From assembly GCF_900090325.1 (NCBI RefSeq), contig NZ_FMHW01000002.1, positions 1,984,001 to 2,048,000 of the forward strand: a DNA stretch of 64,000 nt, given 5' to 3'. Source of the stretch: Micromonospora pallida (GTDB taxonomy: Bacteria; Actinomycetota; Actinomycetes; Mycobacteriales; Micromonosporaceae). This document shows, piece after piece, positions 34,712 to 42,863 of the stretch. The first letter of the stretch is position 1. Each line of letters starts with the position of its first letter. The notes under the pieces were generated by a model, which saw only the letters and a program-made list of their open reading frames with translations, ran no database searches and was not told where the DNA came from. A program made the translations under genes and the position numbers.

Positions 34712-34852
34712 GAACCCTCCTCGGTGCGGTCGTGCTGTCAGCGACCTCGAAGGCTACTGGAAAATCTGCGGTCGAGAAATTATTCTGCCGTAAGTTTTCC
34801 CGCGATGCGAGCCCCCGGCCGGGGCTTCGGGCGGTCGAGCAGGGAGGTTGCC
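34712..34852. promoter_or_regulatory. Divergent kamA/kdd promoter region with a 42-bp dyad
   Basis: GGAAAATCTGCGG (34759-34771) and CCGTAAGTTTTCC (34788-34800) form a dyad matching at 10 of 13 positions around an AT-rich centre (AGAAATTATTCT). It is the only AT-rich patch in the area and should hold both promoters and an operator. AGGGAGG at 34841-34847 is the kdd ribosome site. Confidence 0.5.
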
Positions 34853-35914
34853 GTGACGTCACCGGTGGGTCTGCATCGCGTCGTGGAGCCGGCGGGGGTG
34901 CTGCCGCAGGCAGCGTGGCGGTTGGACGCCGCGCGGGAGATCGCGCCGAACGAGGTGCGGATCCGGGTGGAGCGGCTGAATCTGGATGCGGCGAGTTTCC
35001 GACAGTTGTCGGAGAAGCACGGTGGTGACGGGGAGAAGGTCCGCGCCGAGGTGCTGGAGATCATCGCTGAGCGCGGGAAGATGCAGAATCCGGTGACCGG
35101 GTCGGGTGGGATGTTGATCGGCACGGTCGAGGAGGCGGGTCGGCGGTCGCCGTTGGGGCTGCGGTCGGGGGACCGGGTGGCGACGTTGGTGTCGTTGACG
35201 TTGACGCCGCTGGTGGTGACCGATGGCCTGGTTCGGTGGGACGGGCGCGGTGAGCAGGTGCCGTGTGACGGGTGGGCGATTCTGTTCGCCCGGTCGATCG
35301 CGGCGGTGTTGCCGGCGGACCTGGACCCGGAGTTGTCCCTGGCGGTGCTGGACGTGTGTGGTGCGCCGGCGTTGACGGCGCGGGTGGTGGCCGAGCAGGT
35401 GGCGCGGCGGGCCCGGGAGGGGGATCCGCGGCCGGTGTCGGTGGCGGTGGTCGGGGGCGCGGGGAAGAGCGGGTCGTTGTCGTTGGCGGCGGCGCGGCGG
35501 GCGGGTGCCGGTCGTACGGTCGGGGTGGTTCCGGTGGTGGCGGAGCGGGACGCGTTGGTGGCGGCGGGGTTGGCCACGGAGGTGGTGTTGGCTGACGCGC
35601 GGGATCCGGTGGCGTTGTCGTCGGCGGTGACGTCGGCGTTGGGGGTGCCGGCGGACGTGACGGTGGTGTGTGTGGACGTGCCGGGTTGTGAGCATGGGGC
35701 GGTGCTGGCGACGGCGGACGGCGGGACGGTGGTGTTCTTCTCGATGGCGACGAGTTTCGCGGCGGCGGCGTTGGGCGCGGAGGGCCTGGCGGCGGACGTG
35801 ACGATGCTGGTGGGGAACGGGTTCGTGCCGGGTCACGCGGAGTTGGCGTTGGATCTGCTGCGGTCGGAGCCGGGGGTGCGGGGGCTGTTCGAGGCGCGGT
35901 TGGCGGCAGGATGA
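34853..35914 (+). CDS. kdd: L-erythro-3,5-diaminohexanoate dehydrogenase
   Basis: 353 residues from the GTG at 34853, which has AGGGAGG 5 nt upstream. It resembles medium-chain dehydrogenases without zinc: SLTLTPLVV, ARSIAAVLPADLDPELSLAV, VCGAPALTARVVAEQV, the NAD site VAVVGGAGKSGSLSLAAARR, and FFSMATSFAAAALGAEGL, all family signatures of the lysine-fermentation dehydrogenase. It oxidatively deaminates 3,5-diaminohexanoate to 5-amino-3-oxohexanoate. Its stop overlaps an ATG (ATGA) of the amidohydrolase gene. The codons prefer G in the third position. Confidence 0.9.
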   Translation: MTSPVGLHRVVEPAGVLPQAAWRLDAAREIAPNEVRIRVERLNLDAASFRQLSEKHGGDGEKVRAEVLEIIAERGKMQNPVTGSGGMLIGTVEEAGRRSPLGLRSGDRVATLVSLTLTPLVVTDGLVRWDGRGEQVPCDGWAILFARSIAAVLPADLDPELSLAVLDVCGAPALTARVVAEQVARRAREGDPRPVSVAVVGGAGKSGSLSLAAARRAGAGRTVGVVPVVAERDALVAAGLATEVVLADARDPVALSSAVTSALGVPADVTVVCVDVPGCEHGAVLATADGGTVVFFSMATSFAAAALGAEGLAADVTMLVGNGFVPGHAELALDLLRSEPGVRGLFEARLAAG

Positions 35915-37490
35915 GGGCCATGACGAACCCCTCGACGTTGTACCGCGGTGGTGTGCTGCACTGTCCGGCGGATCCGGGCGTGACGGCGCTGTTGGTGCGG
36001 GATGGGCGGATCGCCTGGTTGGGGTCGGCGGCGGATGCGCCGTCGGCGGATCGGGTGGTGGAGCTGGACGGGGCGTTGGTGACGCCGGCGTTCGTGGACG
36101 CGCATGTGCACGCCACGGACACGGGTCTGGTGTTGTCGGGGTTGGATCTGTCCGGGGCGCGGTCGTCGGGTGAGGTGTTGGCCGCGGTGGCGGGGTTCGC
36201 CGCGGGTCTGCCGGGTGACGCGGTGGTGTTGGGGCACGGCTGGGACGAGTCGGCGTGGGCGGATCCGGTGTTGCCGGATGCGGTGGCGTTGGATCGGGCG
36301 GCTGGTGGTCGGCGGGTGTATCTGTCGCAGGCGTCGATTCATTCGGCGTTGGTGTCGCAGGCGATGCTGGCGGCGTGTCCTGAGGTGGTGTCGGCGGCGG
36401 GGTACGACGCGTCGGGTTGGGTGCGTCGGGACGCGCATCATGTGGTGCGGGCGGCGGCGTTCGCGTCGGTGTCGCGGGCGCAGCGGGTGGTGGCGCAGCG
36501 GGCGGCGTTGGCGCATGCGGCGTCGTTGGGGATCGCGGCGGTGCACGAGTGTGGTGGGCCGGAGATCTCCGACGAGGAGGACTTCACGGGGCTGTTGGCG
36601 TTGTCCGGTGTCGGGGTGCCGGAGGTGTACGGCTACTGGGGTGAGCTTGGTGGTGCGGCGCGGGCCCGGGAGTTGGGGGCGGTGGGTGCCGGGGGTGACC
36701 TGTTCGCGGATGGGGCGTTGGGGTCGCGGACGGCGTTCGTGTCGGAGCCGTACCGGGATTCGCGGTCGGGGTCGTGTGGGCACGGGTATCTGACGGCGGA
36801 GCAGGTGCGGGACCATCTGGTGGACTGTGCGGCGCACGGGGTGCAGGGTGGGTTCCACGCGATCGGTGACGCGGCGATCGGCACGGTGTTGGCGGGTTTC
36901 GCGGGGCGGCGGAGCGGCTGGGTGTGGACCGGTTGCGGGCGGCGCGGCATCGGGTGGAGCACGCGGAGATCATGAGTCGGCGGTTGATCGCCGGGTTCGT
37001 GGAGTTCGGGATCGTGGCGTCGATGCAGCCGGCGTTCGACCGGTTGTGGGGTGGCGCGGGGCGGATGTACGAGTCGCGGTTGGGGTTGGACCGGTCGTTG
37101 GAGTCGAATCCGATGGGGGCGATGCATTCGGTCGGGGTGGCGTTGGCGTTCGGGTCGGATTCGCCGGTGACGCCGTTGGATCCGTGGGGGTCGGTGCGGG
37201 CGGCGGTGGCGCATCACCATCCGGCGCAGCGGATGAGTGTGCGGGCGGCGTTCGCGGCGCACACGCGGGGTGGTTGGCGGGCGGTGCACCGGGACAGCGA
37301 GGGTGTGTTGGCGTTGGGGGCGCCGGCGACGTTCGCGGTGTGGTCGACGCCGGCGGGGGTGGAGCGGGGTTTGCCGGTGTTGCAGGCGGCGGATCCGGAG
37401 TCGCGGGGGCCGGAGGACGCGACGCCGTTGCCGGTGTGTCGGCGCACGGTGCTGCGCGGCGAGGTGATTTTTGAGGAGGGGGCGTCGTGA
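35911..37490 (+). pseudogene. Amidohydrolase-family gene inside the lysine cluster, split by a frameshift
   Basis: Two frames form one metal-dependent hydrolase of about 525 residues, similar to the YtcJ-type amidohydrolase 3 group. Supporting blocks: VTPAFVDAHVHATDTG (metal HxH), VLGHGWDESAW, GGFHAIGDAAIGTVLAGF, RHRVEHAEI, ALAFGSDSPVTPLDPW, RMSVRAAFAAHTRGGW. At about 36901-36909 (GCGGGGCGG) one base seems to be missing; adding it gives ...GFA-A-A-AERLGVDRLRAARHR. Both parts are undamaged otherwise. It sits between kdd and kamD with 4-nt overlaps on both sides. Its role in lysine breakdown is not known; it might hydrolyse a cyclic by-product. Confidence 0.8.
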
Positions 37491-39049
37491 CGGGAAAGCT
37501 TGACCTCGATCCGCGGTTGGTGGCTCGGGCGCGGGAGTTGGCGCGTCGTGCGGGGCAGCCGGTGGTGGAGTTGGCGCGTGGCCACACGACGGTGTCGGTG
37601 GAGCGGGCGGTGCTGCGGCTGGCGGGGGTGACGGGCGCGGATCCGGACGGTATTCCGTGGGTGAACCGGCTGGTGGACGCGGTGGTGGCGGATGTGGGTC
37701 TGGGGCACGGGGTGGCGGTGCCGGTGTTCGACGCCCTGGCGCGTGAGCAGATCGCGGATGTGACGTCGCTGGCGCAGAAGGCGGCGGCGGGGTCGGTGCG
37801 GTTCTCGGTGCCGACGGGTAAGGCGGTGACTGCGGCGCGCCGGTCCGCGCGGAAGGCGGTCGCTGCCGGGATCCGGGTTGTCGACCGGCGGCGTGCCGAG
37901 CGGGACCGGCTGGTCAAGCGGTTCGGGGATGCGCCGCGGCGGCCGTGGGTGTATCTGATCGTGGCGACGGGGGACATCTACGAGGACATTCCGCAGGCGC
38001 AGGCGGCGGCGCGGGCGGGTGCGGACGTGATCGCGGTGATCCGGTCGACGGGGCAGTCGTTGTTGGACTATGTGCCGGAGGGGGCGACGCGGGAGGGGTT
38101 CGCGGGGACGTACGCGACGCAGGAGAACTTCCGGTTGATGCGGGCGGCGTTGGACGAGTCGTCGCGGGAGTTGGGCCGGTATGTGCGGTTGACGAATTAC
38201 GCGTCGGGGCTGTGCATGCCGGAGATGGCGACTCTGGCCGGCCTGGAGCGGCTGGACATGATGCTCAACGACTCGATGTACGGGATTCTGTTCCGGGACA
38301 TCAATCCGATCCGTACGTTCGTCGACCAGCGGTTTTCCCGGCAGGTTCATGCGCGGGCGGGGATCATCATCAACACCGGTGAGGACAACTACCTGACGAC
38401 TGCGGACGCGGTGGACGAGGCGCACACGGTGACGGTGTCGCAGTTGCTGAACGAGTTCTTCGCGCACGAGGCGGGGTTGGCGGACTGGCAGTTGGGGTTG
38501 GGGCACGCGTTCGAGATCAACCCGGATGTGCCGGAGTCGTTCCGTCTGGAGTTGGCGCACGCGTTGTTGGCGCGGGAGTTGTTTCCGGATGCGCCGTTGA
38601 AGTGGATGCCGCCGACGAAGCACATGACGGGTGACGTGTTCCGGGGGAACCTGTTGGACGGGTTCTTCAATCTGGTGGGTGCGATGACGGGGCAGGGGAT
38701 CCTGCTGGTGGGGATGATGACCGAGGCGGTGGTGACGCCGTGGTTGTCGGACCGGGACATCGCGTTGCAGAACGTGCGGTACGTGTTGGGTGCGGCTGGT
38801 GGTCTGCATGAGGATTTCGTGCCGGCGTCGGGCGGGTTCATCCAGCAGCGGGCGCACCGGGTGCTCGGTGAGGCGGTCGAGTTGTTGGAGCGGATCGGTG
38901 AGCAGTCGTTGTTGACGGCGATCGCCGAGGGCACGTTCGGGATCATGCGGCGGCCGGCGGATCGGGGTAAGGGTCTGGACGGGGTGGCGAGGCACGAGGC
39001 GGACTACTACAACCCGGCCACCGAGATCCTGGAAGGACAGCCGGCGTGA
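37487..39049 (+). CDS. kamD: D-lysine/beta-lysine 5,6-aminomutase alpha subunit KamD
   Basis: 520 residues, GTG start overlapping the amidohydrolase stop (GTGA). The TIM-barrel substrate domain is recognised from KLDLDPRLVARARELA, VFDALAREQIADVTSLAQKA, VYLIVATGDIYEDIPQAQAA, ADVIAVIRSTGQSLLDYVPE, YATQENFRLMRAALDE, YASGLCMPEMATLAGLER and WMPPTKHMTGDVF. With KamE it uses adenosylcobalamin and PLP to move the epsilon/5 amino group of beta-lysine, giving 3,5-diaminohexanoate. Confidence 0.94.
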   Translation: MTGKLDLDPRLVARARELARRAGQPVVELARGHTTVSVERAVLRLAGVTGADPDGIPWVNRLVDAVVADVGLGHGVAVPVFDALAREQIADVTSLAQKAAAGSVRFSVPTGKAVTAARRSARKAVAAGIRVVDRRRAERDRLVKRFGDAPRRPWVYLIVATGDIYEDIPQAQAAARAGADVIAVIRSTGQSLLDYVPEGATREGFAGTYATQENFRLMRAALDESSRELGRYVRLTNYASGLCMPEMATLAGLERLDMMLNDSMYGILFRDINPIRTFVDQRFSRQVHARAGIIINTGEDNYLTTADAVDEAHTVTVSQLLNEFFAHEAGLADWQLGLGHAFEINPDVPESFRLELAHALLARELFPDAPLKWMPPTKHMTGDVFRGNLLDGFFNLVGAMTGQGILLVGMMTEAVVTPWLSDRDIALQNVRYVLGAAGGLHEDFVPASGGFIQQRAHRVLGEAVELLERIGEQSLLTAIAEGTFGIMRRPADRGKGLDGVARHEADYYNPATEILEGQPA

Positions 39050-39831
39050 CCACCATGCAGACGGGCGCGGGCGTGGCGCCCACCGGGAAGACGATCGTGC
39101 GGCCGTACGGGGACACCACCGGTGACGGGATGGTGCAGGTGTCGTTCACGCTGCCGGTGCCGCATGACAAGCGGGCCGAGGGTGCGGCGCTGCAGTTGGC
39201 GAACAAGATGGGCATCGATCCGGCGATGGTGGTGCATGCGAAGCAGATGGGTGACGGGTTCACCTTCTTCGTGGTGTACGGGCGGGTGAACCATCTGGTG
39301 GATGTGTCGTCGGTGCAGGTGGTGGAGCGGGACTTTCCGTTGTTGTCGGCGCGGGAGGTCAACGTGGCGGTGCGGCGGGGGTTGCGGCGGAAGTTGTCGG
39401 TGGTGGGGGCGTGTATCGGCACGGATGCGCACACCGTCGGTATCGACGCGATCCTGAACGTGAAGGGCATCGCGGGGGAGAAGGGCCTGGAGTACTACCG
39501 GGAGTTGCGGGTCGTCAATCTGGGTGCGCAGGTGAGTGTGCCGGAGTTGGTGGAGGCGGCTCGGGTGGAGCGGGCGGACGCGGTGCTGGTGTCGCAGGTG
39601 GTGACGCAGCGGGACGCGCATCTGCACAACACGCGGGAGATGTCGGCGGCGTTCCGGGAGGCGATGCCGGCGGGGCGGCGGCCGTTGTTGATCGTGGGTG
39701 GGCCGCGGTTCGACGAGACGATGGCCGCCGAGTTGGGGGTGGATCGGATTTTCGGTCGGGGCACCACGCCGGGTGAGGTGGCCAGTTTCCTGGTGCACGC
39801 GTTGGTCACGAACAAGAAGGCGAAGGCATGA
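39046..39831 (+). CDS. kamE: 5,6-aminomutase beta subunit KamE (cobalamin- and PLP-binding)
   Basis: 261 residues. DAHTVG at 127-132 is the DxHxxG base-off cobalamin motif with cobalt ligand His129. Lys140 lies exactly 11 residues later (DAILNVKG), the spacing of the PLP-binding lysine in clostridial KamE. Other blocks: PYGDTTGDGMVQVSFTLPVP, VSQVVTQRDAHLHN, GGPRFDETMAAELGVDRIFG. GTG start overlapping kamD by 4 nt. It completes the mutase. Confidence 0.95.
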   Translation: MTTMQTGAGVAPTGKTIVRPYGDTTGDGMVQVSFTLPVPHDKRAEGAALQLANKMGIDPAMVVHAKQMGDGFTFFVVYGRVNHLVDVSSVQVVERDFPLLSAREVNVAVRRGLRRKLSVVGACIGTDAHTVGIDAILNVKGIAGEKGLEYYRELRVVNLGAQVSVPELVEAARVERADAVLVSQVVTQRDAHLHNTREMSAAFREAMPAGRRPLLIVGGPRFDETMAAELGVDRIFGRGTTPGEVASFLVHALVTNKKAKA

Positions 39832-40220
39832 GTGATTCTCGGGTCGGGTTGACCGTCACGCACCGCCGGTATGTGCCGTTTTCGCACGCGCACTACGCGG
39901 GGAACCTGGTCGACGGGGCGTACGCGTTGGGGCTGTTCGGGGACGTGGCGACGGAGGTGTGTATCCGTACCGACGGCGACGAGGGGTTGTTCGCGTCGTA
40001 TTCGGATGTGCAGTTCCGCAGTCCGATGCGGGCCGGGGACGTGTTGGAGGTGTCGGCGACGGTGACCCGGGTGGGTACGCGTAGCCGCACGATCGATTTC
40101 GTGGCGCGGGTGGTGTGCCGGGGCCGGCCGGACCGGGGTGAGTCGGCGGCGGAGGTGCTCGCCGAGCCGGTCGTGGCGGTGACCGCGACGGGCACGGTGG
40201 TCGTGCCGGCGGCGGCGTGA
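39828..40220 (+). CDS. kal: 3-aminobutyryl-CoA ammonia-lyase (hotdog fold)
   Basis: 130 residues, the family length. HAHYAGNLVDGAYALGLFGD and ATEVCIRTDGDEGLFASYSD are the marks of the lysine-fermentation ammonia-lyase; FRSPMRAGDVLEVSATVTRV is the hotdog strand-helix core. It eliminates ammonia from L-3-aminobutyryl-CoA to give crotonyl-CoA. ATGA overlap with kamE. Its presence shows the cluster is meant to reach the CoA level, although the enzyme that makes its substrate (Kce) is not in the window. Confidence 0.9.
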   Translation: MSDSRVGLTVTHRRYVPFSHAHYAGNLVDGAYALGLFGDVATEVCIRTDGDEGLFASYSDVQFRSPMRAGDVLEVSATVTRVGTRSRTIDFVARVVCRGRPDRGESAAEVLAEPVVAVTATGTVVVPAAA

Positions 40221-41551
40221 GCCTGGCGGTCTGCGCCGACGTCGGGTCCACGTGGACGAAGGTCGCGGTGGTGGACCTGGACGGTGGGCTGCTGGTGGGG
40301 TCGGCGGCGGCGCCGACGACGGTGGGCACGGACGTGCTGCACGGCCTGGACGCGGCAGTGGCGGCGGCCACCGTCGGGCTGCCCGCCGCCGACGCGCCGT
40401 GGTACGTGTGTTCGTCGGCCGGTGGTGGGCTGCGGTTGGCGGTGGTCGGCTACGAGCCTCTCGTCACGGCACAGGCGGGCCGGCGGGTGGGGTTGTCGGC
40501 GGGCGCGCACGTGGTGCACGTGGCCGCGGGGCGGCTCGGTGGGGCGGACGTGGTGGCGTTGCGGGCGGTCCGCCCGGATGTGGTGCTGCTGGTGGGAGGC
40601 ACCGACGGCGGGGACGCGGACACTCTCGTCCACAATGCGACCCGGTTGGCGCGGGCCCGCTGGCGGGTGCCGGTGGTGGTGGCCGGGAACGCCGACGCCC
40701 GCGACGAGGTGCACGCGCTGCTGGTCGGCGCGGGGGTGCCGGTGACGGTGGCCGACAACGTGCTGCCCCGGATCGGGGTGCTGGCGCCGTCGTCGGCGCG
40801 GGCGGCGATCCGGGAGGTGTTTCTGCGGCACGTGATTGGCGGGAAGCGTCTGTCGCGGGGTTCGCGGTTCGCGCGGCTGGTGCGGGCGGCCACCCCGGAC
40901 GCGGTGCTGACCGGGGTGGAGGTGCTCGCCGGCACGGCCGGTGGTGACCTGGTGGTGGTGGATGTGGGTGGCGCCACCACGGATGTGTACTCGGTGCTGA
41001 CCCCGGACGAGCGGGCTACCGGGCCGGGCCGGGAGGTCGCGGGTTCGTGGTGGCGGGCCCGGACCGTGGAGGGTGACCTGGGCATGCGGTGGAGCGCGCC
41101 GGGGGTGGTGCGGGCGGCCGTGGAGGAGCGGCTGCTCGACCCGGTCGACGGGGAGGCGCTGGGGGCGGTGGCGGCGGCGGGGGCCGACGATCCGGGGTTC
41201 GTGCCGGAGACGCCGGCGGAGCGGGCGGTGGACCGGCGGATCGCGGCCCTCGCGGTGACGGTGGCGGTGCGGCGGCACGCGCGGGGCGCGACGGCCGGGG
41301 AACGTGCCGGTCGGGATCTGCGGGACGTGCGGCTGCTGGTCGGCTCCGGTGGGGTGCTGCGGCATGCGGACGGCTTGGAGGCGACCGAGGTCCTGGCGGC
41401 GGTGCTGGGTGACCACGCGGGCGGGTGGGCGGTGCCGAGGGCGGCCCGGCCGGTGGTGGACGGGGCGTACGTGCTGGCGGCGGCGGGCCTGTTGGTCGCC
41501 GAGCATCCGGGGGCGGCACGGGGGCTGCTGCGGACGCATCTGGTGGAGTGA
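40217..41551 (+). CDS. MutL/GlmL-family reactivating ATPase
   Basis: 444 residues, GTG start overlapping kal by 4 nt. An actin/Hsp70-like ATPase fold: CADVGSTWTKVAVVDLDGG (phosphate 1), VLLVGGTDGGDADTLVHNA, VVVDVGGATTDVYSV (phosphate 2), LLVGSGGVLRHADG (adenosine). Family members accompany glutamate mutase and other B12 mutases and remove damaged cobalamin. It is the last gene of the run and should reactivate KamDE. Actinomycete aerobes need this because cobalamin radicals are easily oxidised. Confidence 0.88.
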   Translation: MSLAVCADVGSTWTKVAVVDLDGGLLVGSAAAPTTVGTDVLHGLDAAVAAATVGLPAADAPWYVCSSAGGGLRLAVVGYEPLVTAQAGRRVGLSAGAHVVHVAAGRLGGADVVALRAVRPDVVLLVGGTDGGDADTLVHNATRLARARWRVPVVVAGNADARDEVHALLVGAGVPVTVADNVLPRIGVLAPSSARAAIREVFLRHVIGGKRLSRGSRFARLVRAATPDAVLTGVEVLAGTAGGDLVVVDVGGATTDVYSVLTPDERATGPGREVAGSWWRARTVEGDLGMRWSAPGVVRAAVEERLLDPVDGEALGAVAAAGADDPGFVPETPAERAVDRRIAALAVTVAVRRHARGATAGERAGRDLRDVRLLVGSGGVLRHADGLEATEVLAAVLGDHAGGWAVPRAARPVVDGAYVLAAAGLLVAEHPGAARGLLRTHLVE

Positions 41552-41614
41552 CCCGGGGGTACGGCAGTCCGCTACCGTTTCGCCGCTGGGTTCACCTGCC
41601 GTCGTGCCGGAAGG

Positions 41615-41947
41615 TCACCCACGGTCTGCGGTGGCGTCGGGCAGGGGTGGGTTGAGGAGAAACTTTTTTGGGGACAGGCGGACGTGTGACTGGGTGCCGA
41701 CGGCCTCTATGTCCCAGAGCTTGCCGAAGGCGTGTGTGCCGGTCAACGTGATCCGTCCGATCTCTGGTGGGATGTCGGGGTTGAGGATGAGTTGGCCGTC
41801 GCAGGCGTCGAGGCCGAGCATGGTGCGTACAAAGAGCCTCGGGGCACCGCTTGCCCATGCCTGTGGGCTGCAGGCGGTCGGGTATGGCACAGGTGCCTGG
41901 CCGAAGGATCGGTTGTAGCCGGAGACGGATCGGTCGAACTCCGACAC
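41615..41947 (-). pseudogene. C-terminal fragment of a glycogen-debranching (amylo-alpha-1,6-glucosidase) gene
   Basis: About 110 residues remain. APVPYPTACSPQAWASGAPR followed by RTMLGLDACDGQLILNPDIP and PEIGRITLTGTHAFG matches the C-terminus of actinobacterial amylo-alpha-1,6-glucosidases. Those enzymes are about 600-700 residues; the catalytic barrel is absent, and upstream in frame only short unrelated sequence (ALIFPGLVAGGRQGIQAKV) is found. No ribosome site. It is therefore a remnant of a deletion or of a transfer that ended here, next to the high-skew lysine cluster. Confidence 0.7.
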
Positions 41948-42130
41948 CTTCGCCTGGATCCCCTGACGCCTCCGGCCACGAGCCCCGGAAGATCAAATGC
42001 GGAGGAGCAGGGGATCAGGCTGGGGCCCGGGATGGGCCGGGTGGCGAAGTCTCGCGATCGGGCCGCTGTCCAACGGTCACCTCGCGGGCATGCCGAATCT
42101 GGCCCGTTTCGCCGGCTTGCTCAACTCCGC

Positions 42131-42739
42131 TCACACGTCGGCCGCGATCGCCGCGATGGCGGCGTGCGGCCGATGAGTGCCATCGCTGGGCCGTCGCAGC
42201 TGCTCGACCGCCGTGAAGCCGGCTCGCGTCAGCCGCTCCGAAAGTTCGTCCACGGGCCAGCGATAGGCTGTCACCACTTTGTGGTCGAAGGCGCCGACCT
42301 CGTCACCGTCGAAGAACCCGACCACCAACGTTCCCCCCGGGGCCATCGCTCGCCGAAACTCATCGAGCATGCTCCCGAGGTCCTGCGGCGGTAGATGGAT
42401 CAACGAGTACCAGGCCAGGATGCCGGCGACGGAGTGGTTCGCAACGTCGAGCTTCTCCATCGACCCAAGCTGGTACATGCCGTTCGGATGGGCCGCCTTC
42501 GCGTGGGCGATGAACTCGGGAACCATGTCGATTCCCCGTGCGTCGACGCCCAGCGAGCGAAGGTGACCGGTGATGTGGCCAGGTCCACAGCCCAGGTCGA
42601 GCACCGGGCCGGACCGGATCGACAGGTGTCGCCCGATGAAGGCGAGGTCGTCGACGTGTACCTGCTGGCTCGAACCGAACAGTTCGATGTAAAGGTCCGC
42701 GACGGCCGCATACGCCTGTCCCACGTGCTCCACGGTCAC
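42131..42739 (-). CDS. Class I SAM-dependent methyltransferase
   Basis: 202 residues, GTG start. VLDLGCGPGHITGHLRSLG (SAM motif I), GIDMVPEFIAHAKAAHP, GSMEKLDVANHSVAGILAWY, SLIHLPPQDLGSMLDEFRRA, and MAPGGTLVVGFFDGD are the type-11 methyltransferase pattern. No transmembrane or substrate domain is present, so the acceptor is unknown. It is downstream of the debranching fragment on the same strand but unrelated to it. Confidence 0.87.
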   Translation of the reverse strand: MTVEHVGQAYAAVADLYIELFGSSQQVHVDDLAFIGRHLSIRSGPVLDLGCGPGHITGHLRSLGVDARGIDMVPEFIAHAKAAHPNGMYQLGSMEKLDVANHSVAGILAWYSLIHLPPQDLGSMLDEFRRAMAPGGTLVVGFFDGDEVGAFDHKVVTAYRWPVDELSERLTRAGFTAVEQLRRPSDGTHRPHAAIAAIAADV

Positions 42740-42818
42740 CGCGTGACTATATGAGCTTCGGGCATGTTCACCGAAGCGGGACAGGTGGGTGACGCGATCC
42801 TGCCGGTCTCACCCCCGT

Positions 42819-42855
42819 GACCGCCCCCGGTTACAGCTCCACACCGGGGGCGGTC
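42819..42855. terminator. Terminator hairpin between the methyltransferase and the PhoX-like gene
   Basis: GACCGCCCCCGG (42819-42830) pairs with CCGGGGGCGGTC (42844-42855), 13-nt loop. It lies 9 nt beyond the stop of the PhoX-like gene and so ends that transcript. Confidence 0.75.
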
Positions 42856-42863
42856 GGTGACGG

